Notes under the pieces: model-generated
Databases searched by the model: none
What the model saw: the letters and a program-made list of their open reading frames with translations, nothing else
Told to the model about the DNA's origin: nothing
Translations under genes and position numbers: made by a program
Shown: positions 48,390-57,438 of the stretch, in pieces
Numbering within the stretch: the stretch's first letter is position 1
Layout: every line of letters starts with the position of its first letter
Assembly (NCBI RefSeq): GCF_018402175.1
Contig: NZ_JAGYJK010000014.1
Span: forward strand, 62,001-126,000
Direction: 5' to 3'
Length of the DNA: 64,000 nucleotides
DNA from: Yoonia sp.
Lineage (GTDB): Bacteria; Pseudomonadota; Alphaproteobacteria; Rhodobacterales; Rhodobacteraceae

Positions 48390-49159
48390 TGCGCGGTCCA
48401 GCCCCCATCGACGCTGATCGCCGTGCCGGTGATCTGGGCGGCAGCATCCGAACACAGGAATACCGCCGTGCCGCCCAATTCCTCGACCGTGGCGAATTGC
48501 TTGGACGGCTGACGTGCAAGCATGACCTTGTCGATCACATCCTCGCGCGACATGCCGTATTCTTTCATCGTGGCGGGGATCTGCGCCTCGACCAGCGGTG
48601 TCAGGACATAGCCGGGACAGATCGCATTGCAGGTGATCGGGTCGCGCGCGGTTTCCAGCCCCACGGTCTTGGTCAGGCCGATGATGCCGTGCTTGGCCGC
48701 AACATAGGCGGATTTATAGGGCGAGGCCGTCAATCCATGCGCCGAAGCCACGTTGATGATCCGGCCCCAGCCGCGTGTCCGCATCCCTGTCACGGCAGCA
48801 GCCGTGGTATGGAACGCCGATGACAGGTTGATCGCGATGATCGCATCCCATTTGGCAGGGTCGAAATCCTGGATCGGGGCGACATGCTGGATGCCGGCAT
48901 TGTTGACCAGAATATCGCATCCGCCCGCATCTGTGATCAGGCGGCGACAATCGGCACCCTTGGACATGTCAGCCTGGATATAGCGTGCCGTGACGCCGGT
49001 GCTGGACGCGATGTCAGCGGCACAGGCATGGTCATCCTCGGTGTCGGTGAAGGAATTCAGCACCACATGTACCCCCGCCTGTGCCAATGCGCGCGCGATG
49101 CCCAAGCCGATCCCCGATGTGGACCCGGTGATGATGGCGGTTTTCCCTTGCAGATTCAT
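48386..49159 (-). CDS. bdhA: 3-hydroxybutyrate dehydrogenase
   Basis: A 257-residue short-chain dehydrogenase that oxidises 3-hydroxybutyrate to acetoacetate with NAD. The cofactor motif is TGSTSGIGLG, and the catalytic residues are Ser139, Tyr152 and Lys156. LTASPYKSAYVAAKHGIIGL matches the 3-hydroxybutyrate subgroup. A promoter is seen at 49192-49220. The patatin gene follows. Confidence 0.93.
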   Translation of the reverse strand: MNLQGKTAIITGSTSGIGLGIARALAQAGVHVVLNSFTDTEDDHACAADIASSTGVTARYIQADMSKGADCRRLITDAGGCDILVNNAGIQHVAPIQDFDPAKWDAIIAINLSSAFHTTAAAVTGMRTRGWGRIINVASAHGLTASPYKSAYVAAKHGIIGLTKTVGLETARDPITCNAICPGYVLTPLVEAQIPATMKEYGMSREDVIDKVMLARQPSKQFATVEELGGTAVFLCSDAAAQITGTAISVDGGWTAQ

Positions 49160-49191
49160 GGCGTCGTCTCCGGATGTTGCGATTGCGACTC

Positions 49192-49220
49192 ACTGTACAT
49201 GCTGCATCTGCAAAGGTCAC
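49192..49220 (-). promoter_or_regulatory. Possible promoter of bdhA with TGCA repeats
   Basis: On the minus strand GTGACC (49220-49215) and TACAGT (49197-49192) are separated by 17 bases. The spacer holds TTTGCAGATGCAGCATG with overlapping TGCA repeats, reminiscent of TGC-rich sites reported for PhaR-type repressors of polyhydroxybutyrate genes. Confidence 0.4.
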
Positions 49221-49239
49221 CCGCAGTCGGGCAAAGCCC

Positions 49240-49266
49240 AAAAAAAACGCCCGCACAAGGCGGGCG
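49240..49266 (-). terminator. Intrinsic terminator of candidate small RNA
   Basis: On the minus strand a 7-bp GC stem (CGCCCGC / GCGGGCG) with a 5-base loop is followed by eight T. There is no protein gene directly upstream in this direction, which is why a small RNA is proposed. Confidence 0.8.
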
Positions 49267-49315
49267 CTAAGTTATTGAGGCAGGTTTCATACAGGCAAGA
49301 AACCTATCGAGCAGT
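49240..49315 (-). ncRNA. Candidate small RNA of about 76 nt
   Basis: A promoter (TTGGAG, 17 bases, TATAAA) on the minus strand at 49350-49322 would start a transcript near 49315. It would run through a 7-bp hairpin (AGGTTTC/GAAACCT at 49282-49288 and 49299-49305) and end at a terminator (stem CGCCCGC/GCGGGCG at 49248-49266, then eight T). No ORF of any length lies inside. I cannot name a known family. It would be a good Hfq ligand. Confidence 0.6.
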
Positions 49316-49321
49316 AGCCTC

Positions 49322-49350
49322 TTTATAAGCAATTCCCTGCGCGGCTCCAA
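49322..49350 (-). promoter_or_regulatory. Promoter of candidate small RNA
   Basis: TTGGAG (49350-49345) and TATAAA (49327-49322) on the minus strand have a 17-base spacer. The hexamers are among the best in the window. The nearest gene in this direction is bdhA, 163 bases on, but a terminator lies in between. Confidence 0.65.
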
Positions 49351-49428
49351 GCTAAAAGTTTGAAAATGCTTGGAACCGTCATTACGGTGTCACTCAGCAA
49401 CGTCACACGCATGGGGAACATCACGAAA

Positions 49429-51243
49429 ATGGCATTTCATTTTGGCCGCTTTATCGCGGCATGGCGCATGGGCGCGGCGATGATCGCGATGGCAGGCATG
49501 GCCTTGGCCGAACCGCAACATGGCATAGCTATGTATGGCGACCCCGCGCTGCCACCTGATTTTGTGTCCCTGCCCTATGCGAACCCCGATGCCCCCAAGG
49601 GCGGGCGCATCGTCACATCAGAAGTCGGCGGCTTTGACAGCCTCAACCCGTTTATCCTCAAAGGGTCGGTGTCTTGGCAATTGCGCTATTTCGTCGGCGA
49701 AAGCCTGATGGCGCGGTCGCTGGACGAACCGTTCACGCTTTATGGCCTGCTGGCCGAATCGGTGGAAACCAGCCCCGACCGCGATTGGGTCGAATTCACC
49801 CTGCGGCCCGAGGCGCGATTCTCTGACGGCAGCCCCGTCACGGTCGCAGACGTGATCTGGTCGTTTGAAACCTTGGGCACGATTGGCCATCCGCGCTATC
49901 TGGGGTTCTGGTCCCGTGTGGCCAGCATCGCACAGACCGGCGACCGGTCGGTCCGGCTGACCTTCAACGTGGCGGATCGTGAACTGGCATTGCTGGCAGG
50001 CCTGCGCCCGATCCTGAAAAAGGCGCAATGGGACGGCGTGGATTTCGCGCAAAGCACGCTTGACGTGGTGCCGATCACCTCTGCCCCCTATGTGATCGAC
50101 GATTTCGAGGCCGGGCGGTTCATCTCGCTACGGCGCAACCCCGATTATTGGGGCGCCAATGTACCGTTCCAGCGCGGCCTGCACAATTTCGACGAGGTGC
50201 GGATCGAATTCTTCGGCGATGAAACCGCCGCTTTCGAGGCGTTCAAGACGCTTGAAGTGACCACCAACCGCGAATTCAATGTCGCGCGCTGGGAAGGGCA
50301 GTATGATTTTCCTGCCGTGCAGAATGGCGATGTCACCCTGTCGGTGCTGGGCCATGAACGGCCCTCTGGCATGACGGGGTTCGTGATGAACACACGGCGC
50401 GCGCAATTCGCTGACTGGCGGGTGCGGGACGCGCTGATCCATGCGTTCAATTTCGAATTCATCAATGACGCGATGACCGGCGGCGCGCAGCCACGCATCA
50501 CCTCCTATTGGTCGAACTCGCCTTTGGGCATGAACCATGGCCCCGCCACCGGGCGCGTGGCAGAATTCCTCGCGCCCTTCGCCGCCGATCTGATCCCAGG
50601 CACGCTGGACGGTTACAGCCTGCCCATAGGCGACGGCACCGAACGCAACCGCGCGGGCACCGCCGCTGCCCTCGACCTGATGGAACAGGCGGGCTGGACC
50701 GTGCAGGACGGCGTGCTGCGCGACACAGCCGGAACCCCTTTCACCTTCGAAATCCTGCTCCAACAGGGCGGGTCGGAAAACCAGTCGATCGTCGACATGT
50801 ATGTCCAGTCACTGGGGCGGATCGGGATCACCCCGCGCGTGTCACTGGCCGACGGCGCGCAATACAAGGAACGCGTCGACGCCTATGATTTCGACATGAC
50901 CTATTACCGCGTCGGCCTGTCGCTGTCGCCCGGCAACGAACAATTCAACTATTTCGGCGCAGCTGCAGCCGACCAGCCCGGCGGGCGCAACGTGATGGGC
51001 GTGCAATCGCCCGCAGTCGATGCGATGATCAACCGCCTGCTGACCTCGGAAAGCCAGGATGATTTCGTCGCCGCCGTCCACGCGCTCGACCGGATCCTGA
51101 TGGCAGGGCGCTATGTGATACCCATCTACCAGTGGAACATCAGCCGCATCGCGCACGCCAGCAACCTGCGCTTTCCCGAGGAAATGCCGATCTTCGGCGA
51201 CTGGCCAGGCTGGCAGCCCGATGTCTGGTGGTACGAGGACTAA
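49429..51243 (+). CDS. Extracellular solute-binding protein family 5 (YejA-like)
   Basis: A 604-residue periplasmic binding protein of the peptide/opine/microcin C type. The signal peptide ends GAAMIAMAGMALA, before EPQHGIAMYGDPALPPDF. Family motifs include FTLRPEARFSDGSPVTVADV, SAPYVIDDFEAGRF and LRRNPDYWG. ABC permeases and ATPases (YejBEF) are not in the window right after it, and a terminator follows, so this is a lone binding protein or the others lie elsewhere. Start uncertain: ATG 49429 chosen, 49411 possible. Confidence 0.9.
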   Translation: MAFHFGRFIAAWRMGAAMIAMAGMALAEPQHGIAMYGDPALPPDFVSLPYANPDAPKGGRIVTSEVGGFDSLNPFILKGSVSWQLRYFVGESLMARSLDEPFTLYGLLAESVETSPDRDWVEFTLRPEARFSDGSPVTVADVIWSFETLGTIGHPRYLGFWSRVASIAQTGDRSVRLTFNVADRELALLAGLRPILKKAQWDGVDFAQSTLDVVPITSAPYVIDDFEAGRFISLRRNPDYWGANVPFQRGLHNFDEVRIEFFGDETAAFEAFKTLEVTTNREFNVARWEGQYDFPAVQNGDVTLSVLGHERPSGMTGFVMNTRRAQFADWRVRDALIHAFNFEFINDAMTGGAQPRITSYWSNSPLGMNHGPATGRVAEFLAPFAADLIPGTLDGYSLPIGDGTERNRAGTAAALDLMEQAGWTVQDGVLRDTAGTPFTFEILLQQGGSENQSIVDMYVQSLGRIGITPRVSLADGAQYKERVDAYDFDMTYYRVGLSLSPGNEQFNYFGAAAADQPGGRNVMGVQSPAVDAMINRLLTSESQDDFVAAVHALDRILMAGRYVIPIYQWNISRIAHASNLRFPEEMPIFGDWPGWQPDVWWYED

Positions 51244-51246
51244 AGC

Positions 51247-51279
51247 AAAAAGGCCCGGGTCACACTCCCGGGCCTTTTT
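51247..51279. terminator. Terminator after YejA-like gene
   Basis: AAAAAGGCCCGGG-tcacact-CCCGGGCCTTTTT is a 13-bp stem, four bases after the stop codon and 48 bases from the end of the convergent XRE-cupin gene. T-runs are present on both strands. Confidence 0.88.
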
Positions 51280-51326
51280 CAACTTCTTTTTTCCCCAAAT
51301 ACTCCCCGCGCGGAGCGCATCAAAGT

Positions 51327-51950
51327 CTAGGACAGCGATGTCACCCACAGGATCGTCGCATCCTCGGGGCTGATCGACACGACATTATGGCCCATCGCGG
51401 CATCGTAATAGGCGCTGTCGCCGCGTTTCAGCGCGATTGGCTCGTAAAATTCGGTATAAAGCCGCACCTGTCCGGTCAGAACATAGAGAAATTCCTCGCC
51501 GTCATGGCGCACCCAGCCGTCGAATTCCTCCATCCTGCGGGCGCGTACGCGGGCGCGGTAGGGCAGCATCTTTTTGGCACTCAGGCTCTCGGCCAGTAAG
51601 GCATGTTCATAGGTCGTGGTGATCTGCACTGCTTCCTCGCCGCCGCGGGTCACCGCCATGCGGCCGTTGACCTGCCCTTTGGCGGGCGGCGTGAACAATT
51701 GCGGCACCGAAATATCGAGCCCTACCGCCAGCTTTTTCAGCGCATCATAGGTCGGCGACATCTGGCCATTCTCGATCTTGGACAGGGTGGAGCGCGCCAG
51801 CCCCGCCTGCCGTGCAGCCTGTTCCAGCGTCCAGTCGCGCGCCTTGCGCAATTCACGCACCCGCGCGCCCAGATCCAGCGGCTGCGCCACGCTGGCGGAC
51901 CCGTTTTCATGCGCGATGCGGATCAGGTTTCTGGGGTCGATATCGGCCAT
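51327..51950 (-). CDS. XRE-family transcriptional regulator with cupin domain
   Basis: A 207-residue regulator. Residues 28-88 form an XRE helix-turn-helix (RVRELRKARDWTLEQAARQAGLARSTLSKIENGQMSP, read in parts), and the C-terminal half is a cupin (VRHDGEEFLYVLTGQVRLY). Such HTH-cupin proteins often sense a small organic ligand and control neighbouring uptake or catabolic genes. It is divergent from the DsbA-like gene; the target is unknown. Confidence 0.9.
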   Translation of the reverse strand: MADIDPRNLIRIAHENGSASVAQPLDLGARVRELRKARDWTLEQAARQAGLARSTLSKIENGQMSPTYDALKKLAVGLDISVPQLFTPPAKGQVNGRMAVTRGGEEAVQITTTYEHALLAESLSAKKMLPYRARVRARRMEEFDGWVRHDGEEFLYVLTGQVRLYTEFYEPIALKRGDSAYYDAAMGHNVVSISPEDATILWVTSLS

Positions 51951-52046
51951 GGCTTGTCTTTACGCAGGTGCCACTGATCTTGCAACTGACCCAAGCTGCC
52001 GATACCCCTGTGACATATTTTCATCCCACAGTCTCAGGGGGCCAGC

Positions 52047-52691
52047 ATGGTCAAACTCGATATCATTTCCGACCCGATCTGCCCCTGGTGCTATATCGGC
52101 AAGGCCAATCTGGACGCGGCACTGGCGCAATTTCCCGACCATCCGTTCACCATCGAATGGCATCCGTTCCAGCTGAACCCCGAAATGCCTGCAGGCGGGA
52201 TGGATCGCAAAACCTATCTGGAAACCAAATTTGGCGGCAAGGCAGCCGCGGCCAAAGCCTATGCGCCTGTCGTCGCACATGCCGAAAAGGCAGGTCTGAC
52301 CATCAATTTCGAGGCGATGCAGGTCACCCCCAATACCATCGACGCGCATCGCCTGATCCATTGGGCCGGAATCGAGGCGCGCCAGCTGCTGGTCGTGGAT
52401 CTGCTCTTCAAGGCTTATTTCGTCGAAGGCCGCGACATCGGCAGCCACGAAGTGCTGGCCGATATTGCCGATATGGCGGAAATGGATGCCGCCCTGATCA
52501 CCCGGCTGCTGGCCTCTGACGCCGATATTGCCGATGTCCGTGCGCGTGACGCGCATAGCCGCGACATGGGGATCAGCGCCGTGCCGACCTTTGTCGTGGC
52601 CAACCAGCATGCGGTGCCGGGCGCGCAGCCGACCGATCTCTGGGTCAAGGTGATCGGCGATATCATCGCCCAGATCGGCGACAAATCATGA
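52047..52691 (+). CDS. DsbA-family oxidoreductase (FrnE-like)
   Basis: A 214-residue thioredoxin-fold protein without signal peptide. The active-site motif is CPWC in ISDPICPWCYIGKANL, followed by the cis-proline segment GISAVPTFVV. FrnE-like members are cytoplasmic disulfide oxidoreductases; some relatives are 2-hydroxychromene-2-carboxylate isomerases. Its stop overlaps the MFS gene by four bases. Confidence 0.88.
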   Translation: MVKLDIISDPICPWCYIGKANLDAALAQFPDHPFTIEWHPFQLNPEMPAGGMDRKTYLETKFGGKAAAAKAYAPVVAHAEKAGLTINFEAMQVTPNTIDAHRLIHWAGIEARQLLVVDLLFKAYFVEGRDIGSHEVLADIADMAEMDAALITRLLASDADIADVRARDAHSRDMGISAVPTFVVANQHAVPGAQPTDLWVKVIGDIIAQIGDKS

Positions 52692-53896
52692 TCGCCCCGA
52701 CCCAACGGCTGGGCCAGACCGAATTCATCGCGCTGATGGCGATGGTGGTGGCGACGGTCGCGTTTTCGATCGACGCGATGCTGCCCGCCTTGCCGCAAAT
52801 CGGGGCCGCGCTCAGCCCCGACAATCTGAACAATGCGCAGCTGATCATCACCAGTTTCGTGCTGGGCATGGGGATCGGCACCATGTTCACCGGGCCTTTG
52901 TCGGATGCTTACGGGCGCAAGCCGGTGATGATCGCGGGGGCCGTGGTTTATGTTGTCGGTTGCGGGCTGGCCTGGGCCGCGCAATCGCTGGAACTGATGC
53001 TGGCCGCAAGGGTGCTCATGGGGCTGGGGGCCTCCGGGCCGCGGGTCGTGGCGATGGCGCTGGTGCGCGACATCTATCAGGGGCGCGATATGGCGCGGAT
53101 CATGTCCTTCGTGATGGCGGTTTTCGCGCTGGTGCCTGCCTTGGCCCCGACCTTGGGCTATTTCATCATCATGGGCTTTGGCTGGCGGGCGATCTTTGCC
53201 GCTTTCATGCTGTTCTCGGTTATCACGCTGCTGTGGCTGCTGATCCGGCAGCCCGAAACGCTGATGCCCGGAAACCGCCGCCCGCTCAGCATTGCGGCAC
53301 TTTACACCGCCACGGCCCAGATGTTTGCGCATCGCACGGCGCGGCTGTCGATTGCGGTGCAGACGCTGGTCTTTGGCATCCTGTTCATCGTGCTGTCCTC
53401 GACCCAGCAGGTGTTCGATGTGACCTTTGGCCAAGGCGCACATTTCCATTACTGGTTCGGCGGCATCGCCATTCTGGCCGCTAGCGCCAGCCTGCTGAAC
53501 GCGCGGCTGGTAATGCGGCTGGGGATGCGCGCGATCATCAAGGCGATGCTGACCATCCAGATCGGCATCACGCTGGCGATGATCGCGATCACGGCGATTG
53601 ATGGGCCCTATTGGCTGGCCTTTGGCACCTATGTGATCTGGGTCACCGGCAATTTCTTTCAGGCGGGGCTGACCATCGGCAATCTGAACGCGCTGGCAAT
53701 GGAAGACATGGGCCATATCGCGGGTCTGGCCGCCTCGATCATTGCGGCGATTTCAACAATTGGCGCGGTCCTGATCGCCGCCCCCATCGCGCTGATGTTC
53801 GACGGCACACCGATGCCGATGGCCGTGGGGGCGCTGGTGGCGGCCAGCATCGCGCTGTGGCTGACAACCAAGATCAAGCGGCTGGGCGAAGCTTAA
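52688..53896 (+). CDS. MFS drug-resistance transporter, Bcr/CflA type
   Basis: A 402-residue membrane transporter with twelve predicted helices. FTGPLSDAYGRKPVMIAG is the A-loop motif between helices 2 and 3, and RVLMGLGASGPRVVAMALVRD is typical of the Bcr/CflA group. It would use the proton gradient to export drugs or metabolites. It is coupled to the DsbA-like gene by overlap. Confidence 0.88.
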   Translation: MIAPTQRLGQTEFIALMAMVVATVAFSIDAMLPALPQIGAALSPDNLNNAQLIITSFVLGMGIGTMFTGPLSDAYGRKPVMIAGAVVYVVGCGLAWAAQSLELMLAARVLMGLGASGPRVVAMALVRDIYQGRDMARIMSFVMAVFALVPALAPTLGYFIIMGFGWRAIFAAFMLFSVITLLWLLIRQPETLMPGNRRPLSIAALYTATAQMFAHRTARLSIAVQTLVFGILFIVLSSTQQVFDVTFGQGAHFHYWFGGIAILAASASLLNARLVMRLGMRAIIKAMLTIQIGITLAMIAITAIDGPYWLAFGTYVIWVTGNFFQAGLTIGNLNALAMEDMGHIAGLAASIIAAISTIGAVLIAAPIALMFDGTPMPMAVGALVAASIALWLTTKIKRLGEA

Positions 53897-53937
53897 CCCC
53901 ATCTTTAGAGCCTAAATATCCCCGTCGGAGACCGAAG

Positions 53938-53967
53938 AAAGCAGGGTTCTTTACCCTGCTTTTTTCG
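53938..53967. terminator. Terminator between MFS and mfd genes
   Basis: AAAGCAGGGT-tcttt-ACCCTGCTTT is a 10-bp stem followed by further T on the plus strand. It starts 42 bases after the MFS stop. The stem overlaps the last codons of mfd on the other strand. Confidence 0.8.
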
Positions 53968-56900
53968 TTTCTTCCGCAAGTTTTCCAGCCAGATCCCGCG
54001 CGATGTTGAAGGCACCTTGTATCTTGTCGCGTTCCTTGTCCCAGTCGCGCAGCACGACGATCTTGTTGTCCTTGACCTTGGCCTGTCCGCGCTGGTCGTT
54101 GATGAAATCCACCAGCCCCGCAGGCGACGCGAATTTGTCATTATGAAACCGGATCGTGGCCCCTTTCGGCCCTGCATCCAGCTGGCTGATGCCCGCTTTT
54201 TTGCACATCGCCTTGATCCGCACGACCAGCAGAAGCGTGTTCACCTCGCGCGGCAGCGGGCCGAAACGGTCGATCAATTCGGCGGCGAAACCTTCCAACT
54301 CGACCTTGGTGGTCAGGTTCGACAGGCGGCGATACAGCCCCAGACGTACGTCCAGATCGGGGACGTAATCCTCGGGGATCAGCACCGGCACACCCAGATT
54401 GATCTGCGGCGCCCATTGACCGTCGTCAATGATGCCTTCGGCAGCACCTGACCGGATCGCATTGATCTGGTCTTCCAGCATCTGCTGGTACAGCTCATAG
54501 CCCACTTCGCGCATCTGGCCGGATTGTTCCTCGCCCAGCAAATTCCCCGCACCACGGATGTCGAGGTCTTGGGACGCCAGCGTAAACCCTGCCCCCAGAC
54601 TGTCGATGGACCCCAGCACGCGCAGGCGTTTCTGCGCGGTAGTGGTCAGTTTCTGGCGCGGTTTTGTCGTCAGATAGGCATAGGCGCGGGTCTTGGACCG
54701 GCCCACCCTGCCCCTGATCTGATACAATTGCGACAGCCCGAACATATCCGCGCGCCAGACAATCATCGTATTGGCAGTCGGGATATCGAGGCCCGATTCC
54801 ACGATGGTTGTCGCCAGCAACACATCATATTTGCCGTCGTAAAAGGCGTTCATCCGGTCGTCCAACTCGCCCGCTGCCATCTGGCCCGTGGCGCTGATGA
54901 ATGACACTTCGGGGACTTCTTCGCGCAAAAACGCTTCCATCTCGTCCATATCGGTGATGCGCGGGACGACGATGAAACTCTGCCCGCCGCGGTAATGTTC
55001 GCGCAGGAGCGCCTCGCGCACGGTGATCGTGTCGAATTCGGACACATAGGTGCGGATCGCCAGACGGTCGATGGGCGGTGTGCCGATGACGGACAGGTCA
55101 CGCACGCCCGACAGCGACAATTGCAAGGTGCGCGGGATCGGCGTGGCGGTCAGGGTCAGCACATGCACATCGGTGCGCAATTGTTTCAGCCGTTCCTTGT
55201 GCTGGACGCCGAATTTCTGTTCCTCGTCGATGATCAGCAAGCCAAGGTTCTTGAAATTCACCGCCTTGGCCAGCAGCGCATGGGTGCCGATCACGATATC
55301 CACACTGCCTTTGGCGATCCCGTCACGGGTCAATGCCGCATCGCGCGGTGACACGAACCGCGACAAGGGCCGGACGTTCACGGGGAAACCCCGGAACCTT
55401 TCGGCAAAGCTTTGGTAATGCTGGCGCGCGAGCAGGGTTGTCGGGGCCACAATCGCCACCTGCACCCCCGCCATCGCCGCGACAAAGGCCGCACGGATCG
55501 CGACCTCGGTCTTGCCGAAACCCACATCGCCGCAGATCAGCCGGTCCATCGGCTGGCCTGATCCCAGATCAGCCAGCACATCGTCGATGGCTGACAGCTG
55601 GTCATCGGTTTCGGCATAGGGAAAGCGTGCCAGAAACTGGTCCCACAGCCCTGATTCCGGTTCCAGCACGGGCGCCTTGCGCAGGGCGCGTTCGGCGGCG
55701 ACACGGATCAGCCGTTCGGCAATCTGGCGGATGCGTTCCTTGAGCCGTGCTTTTTTCGCCTGCCATGCGCCACCGCCCAATTTGTCCAGCAATCCGGCCT
55801 CATGGCCGTATTTCGACAAAAGCTCGATATTCTCGACCGGCAGGTAAAGCTTGGTTTCCTCGGCATAGGCGATCAGCAGGCATTCATGCGCGGCACCAAG
55901 GGCGGTGACGACTTCCATCCCCTCGAACCGGCCGACACCGTGATCGACGTGGACCACCAGATCGCCGGGGGCAAGGCTGTTGGCCTCGGACAGGAAATTT
56001 TCAGCGCGCCGTTTGCGCTTGGTCTGGCGGATCAGCCGGTCGCCCAGCACGTCCTGTTCGGAAATCACCGTCAGGCCGGGGGATTCAAAGCCCTGATCCA
56101 AAGGCCAGACCGCCAGATAGACGCCGGTTTTGCCGATGCGGGAAAAATCACTGATGGCAATCGTCTCGCCAACGCCCTCATCCTCGATCAAGCCTTCGAG
56201 CCGTTCGCGCGCGCCATCGGAATAGGAGGCGACAATGACCGGACCTGTGGCGCTGCGCGCCTTGATATGCGCGGCCAAAGCCCCGAACAGGCTCAGGTTC
56301 TCTTGTTGCCGTTCAGGGGCGAAACTGCGCCCCATGCGCCCGCCCGCGTCGATCACGCCGGGGCCGGTCGCCTGCTTATAGGGTGAAAACTGCATCACGC
56401 GGCGGTCGGCCACGGCGCGCGCCCAAGCGGCATCGTCCAGATACAACAATTGCGGCGGGGCCGGTTTATAGACCGAATCCATCCGCCCTTTTTGCGTCAG
56501 CGCATGCATGCGCGTGCCGTATTGGTCGGCGATACTGTCCCACCGCGCCACGCGCTGCGGGCCGATCTGGTCGTCAAGCGTGATCGTCGCCTTGGGCAGG
56601 TAATCGAACAGGGTTTCCAGATCGTCCTGAAAGAACCCCAGCCAATGTTCGACACCGGCATGTTTGCGCCCCGCACTGACGGCTTCGTAAAGCGGGTCAT
56701 CGGTGCCGGCGGCGCCAAACTCGATCCGGTAATTCTGCCGGAACCGGGTGATTGCGGCCTCGTCGAGGATGACTTCGGACACCGGCGCCAGTTCCACCTC
56801 GGTCAGTTTTTCGACGGTGCGCTGGGTGGCAGGGTCAAACCGGCGCGCGGCATCCAGCACATCGCCGAACAGGTCCAGCCGCACAGGGCCGGATTGGCCG

Positions 56901-57397
56901 GGTGGAAAGATGTCGATGATCCCGCCGCGCACGGCGTAATCGCCCGGTTCCATCACATTGGGGCTTTGCGTAAAGCCCATCCGCACCAGAAAGGCGCGCA
57001 AGGCCCCTTCGTCCAGCCGTTTGCCCACGGTCGCGGTGAACGCGGCCTCGCGCAGGGTGCTGCGGGCGGGCACGCGCTGGGTCGCCGCCGACAGGGTGGT
57101 CAGCAGGATGAACTGGGCGGGCATCGCATGGACCAATGCGGCCAATGTGGCCATGCGCGCGGCGGAAATATCGGTATTCGGCGACACGCGGTCATAGGGC
57201 AGGCAATCCCAGGCGGGGAAAACGAACACCGGCACGCCGGGCGCAAAGAACGCCAGCGCCGATTGCACCGCCGCCAGCCTTTTGTCATCGCGCGCGATAT
57301 GGCAAACGGGCTGGCCCTTGGCCAGTTCGGCAAGGATCAGTTTGGCGTCAAACCCTTCGGGCGCGCCAGCGACGGTGATATGGGTGCGTTCAGACAT
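53951..57397 (-). CDS. mfd: Transcription-repair coupling factor
   Basis: A 1148-residue ATP-driven DNA translocase that removes RNA polymerase stalled at lesions and recruits UvrA. The UvrB-like N-terminus (residues 1-330) is followed by the RNA polymerase interaction domain (LAPGDLVVHVDHGVGRFEGM), the RecG-like motor with Walker A CGDVGFGKTEVA and DEEQ box LLIIDEEQKFGV, motifs TATPIPRT and VESGLDIPTANT, and the C-terminal TRCF domain. Length is normal and there is no frameshift. Confidence 0.97.
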   Translation of the reverse strand: MSERTHITVAGAPEGFDAKLILAELAKGQPVCHIARDDKRLAAVQSALAFFAPGVPVFVFPAWDCLPYDRVSPNTDISAARMATLAALVHAMPAQFILLTTLSAATQRVPARSTLREAAFTATVGKRLDEGALRAFLVRMGFTQSPNVMEPGDYAVRGGIIDIFPPGQSGPVRLDLFGDVLDAARRFDPATQRTVEKLTEVELAPVSEVILDEAAITRFRQNYRIEFGAAGTDDPLYEAVSAGRKHAGVEHWLGFFQDDLETLFDYLPKATITLDDQIGPQRVARWDSIADQYGTRMHALTQKGRMDSVYKPAPPQLLYLDDAAWARAVADRRVMQFSPYKQATGPGVIDAGGRMGRSFAPERQQENLSLFGALAAHIKARSATGPVIVASYSDGARERLEGLIEDEGVGETIAISDFSRIGKTGVYLAVWPLDQGFESPGLTVISEQDVLGDRLIRQTKRKRRAENFLSEANSLAPGDLVVHVDHGVGRFEGMEVVTALGAAHECLLIAYAEETKLYLPVENIELLSKYGHEAGLLDKLGGGAWQAKKARLKERIRQIAERLIRVAAERALRKAPVLEPESGLWDQFLARFPYAETDDQLSAIDDVLADLGSGQPMDRLICGDVGFGKTEVAIRAAFVAAMAGVQVAIVAPTTLLARQHYQSFAERFRGFPVNVRPLSRFVSPRDAALTRDGIAKGSVDIVIGTHALLAKAVNFKNLGLLIIDEEQKFGVQHKERLKQLRTDVHVLTLTATPIPRTLQLSLSGVRDLSVIGTPPIDRLAIRTYVSEFDTITVREALLREHYRGGQSFIVVPRITDMDEMEAFLREEVPEVSFISATGQMAAGELDDRMNAFYDGKYDVLLATTIVESGLDIPTANTMIVWRADMFGLSQLYQIRGRVGRSKTRAYAYLTTKPRQKLTTTAQKRLRVLGSIDSLGAGFTLASQDLDIRGAGNLLGEEQSGQMREVGYELYQQMLEDQINAIRSGAAEGIIDDGQWAPQINLGVPVLIPEDYVPDLDVRLGLYRRLSNLTTKVELEGFAAELIDRFGPLPREVNTLLLVVRIKAMCKKAGISQLDAGPKGATIRFHNDKFASPAGLVDFINDQRGQAKVKDNKIVVLRDWDKERDKIQGAFNIARDLAGKLAEETKKAG

Positions 57398-57438
57398 TGC
57401 GCCGAGATATCCTGCGCCGGGGCCGTGTCAACTGCTCA

